Source: MGOM01 sp035455265 (GTDB lineage: Bacteria; Chloroflexota; Anaerolineae; Anaerolineales; E44-bin32). From it: a stretch of DNA of 14,523 nucleotides. The notes below the pieces were generated by a model, which searched no databases, was not told the DNA's origin, and saw only the letters and a program-made list of their open reading frames with translations. Positions within the stretch are counted from its first letter, which is position 1, and each line of letters opens with the position of its first letter. The translations under genes and the position numbers were made by a program. Below, in pieces: positions 12,903 to 14,523 of this stretch. The stretch is taken from positions 1-14,523 of the forward strand of contig DATIFK010000158.1 of assembly GCA_035455265.1 (NCBI GenBank), in the 5' to 3' direction.

Positions 12903-13595
12903 TCAACCGCCCGCCGGAGAATCGGCGCGAAGCAATCGGCCGGTTAGGCCTGACCCGAGAAGAGCCAGCCCATCGGTCGGCAGATGATGACCGGCGTGGG
13001 CGTCGAAGAGGACCGCGGCCTGGGCACGAAGATCCTCGTCACCGGGCCACAGGCAAGCCGCGAGCGGGATCCGTGGAAGAGGCACAAAGCGATACGCGTG
13101 GGGGGCGAGTCCGACGACGGGTTCGCCCCCCACGCGTTCCGCTGCCGCAGCAAACGCCTCCGGCCGCGTGCCGAAAGCCTCCGCCCAACGGTGCCCGGTG
13201 TAGCCGGTGAACGACTGATGGTAGAACGCCCCGTTCGGCAGGTCGCGGTAGCCGATCCACGTGCCGGCGGGGAGAATCCCATCGCTGGCGCGCAGGTGGT
13301 ACAGCAGCATGGCGGTGTCGAACGGTGAACAGGGCCGACCGTCGTCGACCCACGTCGGTTGGAGCGCCGGCCAGTCGATCTCGACCTCTCGTCCCCAGTA
13401 AGGCCAACGCAGGGCCGCGCCGCGCACGCGCGCGCCGATGCAGGCCGCCGCCTCATCCGGCATACGGCTCCGCAGGTCCCCCCGCAAACGCTCGACCTGA
13501 GCCTGCAGAGCCGCTTCCCACGTCCGTTGTGCCTCGGCGACACGGCCGGCCGGACCGGAGGTCTCTTCCGCGGCGCGATCGGTCAATCCAGGCAT
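12903..13595 (-). CDS. DUF3786 family protein
   Basis: The 230-residue soluble protein is recognisable as DUF3786 (PF12654). An N-terminal helical stretch is followed by IDWPALQPTWVDDGRPCSPF, LLYHLRASDGILPAGTWIGYRDLPNGAFYHQSF, and the family-like C-terminal half (FVPLPRIPLAACLWPGDEDL, VLFDAHAGHHLPTD). No function is established for the family that I can name. The ATG has no good Shine-Dalgarno, but it lies inside a 31-residue ORF that does have one, so initiation may depend on reinitiation. No upstream ATG, GTG or TTG exists in this frame before a stop. Confidence 0.85.
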   Translation of the reverse strand: MPGLTDRAAEETSGPAGRVAEAQRTWEAALQAQVERLRGDLRSRMPDEAAACIGARVRGAALRWPYWGREVEIDWPALQPTWVDDGRPCSPFDTAMLLYHLRASDGILPAGTWIGYRDLPNGAFYHQSFTGYTGHRWAEAFGTRPEAFAAAAERVGGEPVVGLAPHAYRFVPLPRIPLAACLWPGDEDLRAQAAVLFDAHAGHHLPTDGLALLGSGLTGRLLRADSPAGG

Positions 13596-13678
13596 AGGGT
13601 CGTGGTCGGTCCTGAGTGCACTCGGCGGGGGGACTCGAGGATGCGATCGAGGTCTTGCTGCGAGCTCGGTGTCGTCAT
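13583..13678 (-). CDS. Possible 31-residue ORF overlapping the DUF3786 start
   Basis: ATG is preceded by GGGAG with 5-nt spacing, the best ribosome-binding site near this gene. It encodes MTTPSSQQDLDRILESPRRV and a short tail, ending at TGA 13 nt inside the DUF3786 gene. It could be a leader peptide for coupled translation, or the true N-terminus of the DUF3786 protein displaced by a frameshift or sequencing error. No homolog is recognised. Confidence 0.4.
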   Translation of the reverse strand: MTTPSSQQDLDRILESPRRVHSGPTTTLCLD

Positions 13679-13704
13679 CAGGACTCCCTCGGCCCGGACC
13701 TAAG

Positions 13705-13737
13705 AGTCGTCAGTCATCAGTCGTCAGTCGTCAGTCT
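13705..13737. repeat. Degenerate GTCAGTCGTCAGT repeat, includes 17-bp repeat copy 2
   Basis: The gap between the DUF3786 gene and the DinB-like gene contains AGTCGTCAGTCATCAGT (13705-13721), identical to 2823-2839, and continues with further GTCGTCAGT words to 13737. No gene is seen in this gap. Confidence 0.7.
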
Positions 13738-13815
13738 CTTCCCGTCACCGACCAAGTCCACCCCGTCCGTGCTCCCGGCAGGACCCGGGACGGTGGGGCC
13801 ACGAACGACCAACCG

Positions 13816-14523
13816 CTACTCCCGGTACAAGGCCTCGTACGCCTCATTGCCTCGGAGCGAGTCCAGGTCCGCATCCTGCCTCGACCAGTCGCGCAGGTCC
13901 GGGTTCAGGCGAAGGGCGTCGGCCAGGGCGGCGATCGCCTCGGGCGAACGGCCGCGTACGGCGTAGTGGCAGGCCAGGTTATATCGGATGGTGCCGCGCC
14001 ATGCAGGGCTGGCATCCAACGCGGCCAACTTCGCTGCGTTGTCCTCCTCCCAGCGAGTGGCGTCGGCGGCGCGACCGTGGCGCACGGCATATCCGCCGAG
14101 ATGCGTCAACGGGTGGGTGCTGGCATCGATGATCACCATGCGCCAGACGGGCCGGCCCCCGAGGGAGGGCAGGGGACTGGGCGCGGCCAGCTGGTCGTCG
14201 TCCAGTCGGCGCACGCCAGCCTCCAGGTCCGTCCACGCCTGCGCCGACAAACGGGTGACCTCGTCCCAATCCTTGGCCCGGTGATGTTCGAAGACGACGG
14301 CGTTCGTCTCGTCGAATTCCGGATAATCGACAGGCATCTCGCCCCGGCCGATGGCGTCGAGGGCTTCGGCCGTCCGGAGACGCCAATCGGCCAGATGGGC
14401 GATCAAGTCCTTGCCGGACCAGTCTGTCGGTGAACCTTGCGCTGATCTCTCGGACTCGTCAAGCGCGATGATGAAAGCTTCTTCCCGCAGTCGGGCGGCG
14501 TGCATCAGCTCGAGGAGTTGGGT
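13816..14523 (-). CDS. DinB/ClbS-like four-helix protein with C-terminal TPR-like domain (N-terminus missing)
   Basis: At least 235 residues are encoded and the frame stays open to the window edge (TQLLEL before the first internal Met), so the start is outside. The N-terminal part has the DinB/DfsB-type pattern: a first helix, then DWSGKDLIAHLADWRLRTAE with the histidine typical of the metal-site helix, and a later helix with THPLTHLGGYAV. The last 60 residues (RYNLACHYAVRGRSPEAIAA, then LRLNPDLRDWSRQDADLDSL) look like a TPR hairpin plus end-of-group segment. DinB-like proteins include thiol-dependent transferases and ClbS-type resistance proteins. No specific activity can be assigned. It ends 137 nt before the small ORF upstream of DUF3786. 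Confidence 0.8.
   Translation of the reverse strand, partial: TQLLELMHAARLREEAFIIALDESERSAQGSPTDWSGKDLIAHLADWRLRTAEALDAIGRGEMPVDYPEFDETNAVVFEHHRAKDWDEVTRLSAQAWTDLEAGVRRLDDDQLAAPSPLPSLGGRPVWRMVIIDASTHPLTHLGGYAVRHGRAADATRWEEDNAAKLAALDASPAWRGTIRYNLACHYAVRGRSPEAIAALADALRLNPDLRDWSRQDADLDSLRGNEAYEALYRE

Noticed and set aside
13705..13737. Repeat tract as a CRISPR array
   Set aside because: Units are 6-9 bp, contiguous and without unique spacers; no cas gene is present.

Overview
The window is high-GC, tightly packed bacterial DNA with most genes on the minus strand. Gene content and protein style point to a Chloroflexota (Anaerolineae-like) bacterium: a DUF1684 and a DUF3786 protein, a CPBP protease, a membrane protein followed by a secreted transglycosylase-like protein, and a GT81/GH13_18 glucosylglycerate cluster. 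This placement is inference; no rRNA or other phylogenetic marker gene is present.

Layout, left to right. Positions 1-986 (minus) hold a two-gene unit, a four-helix membrane protein followed by a secreted protein cut by the window edge. It is driven by a textbook promoter (TTGACA, 17 bp, TATTCT) with two GAAC-N4-GTTC type operators that look like LexA/SOS boxes. Positions 1064-2835 (minus) hold a CPBP intramembrane protease and a DUF1684 protein, overlapping by 4 nt. Positions 2926-3702 (minus) hold the beta subunit of a glutaconate-CoA-transferase-type enzyme.

Positions 3841-10470 (minus) hold five overlapping genes in the order GH13_18 phosphorylase, GT4 glycosyltransferase, glucosyl-3-phosphoglycerate synthase fused to two universal-stress-protein domains, histidine phosphatase, and a second GT4. 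The predicted flow is NDP-glucose + 3-phosphoglycerate to glucosyl-3-phosphoglycerate (GpgS), then to glucosylglycerate (phosphatase), then possible extension by one or both GT4 enzymes. The phosphorylase would recover glucose-1-phosphate from glucosylglycerate. This is a compatible-solute or glucosylglycerate-oligosaccharide operon. The alpha subunit of the CoA-transferase lies upstream of it (10546-11448) and the beta subunit downstream, so the two subunit genes are separated by about 6.8 kb in the same direction.

From 11449 to 11993 is a mostly non-coding divergent region with one possible 35-residue membrane peptide. A plus-strand seven-helix membrane protein follows (11994-12731), then a convergent gap with two hairpins. 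On the minus strand come a DUF3786 protein with a possible 31-residue ORF overlapping its start, and a DinB-like/TPR protein cut by the right edge. Several gaps carry short degenerate repeats, including a 17-bp sequence shared by two gaps 11 kb apart. One copy overlaps the start codon of the DUF1684 gene.
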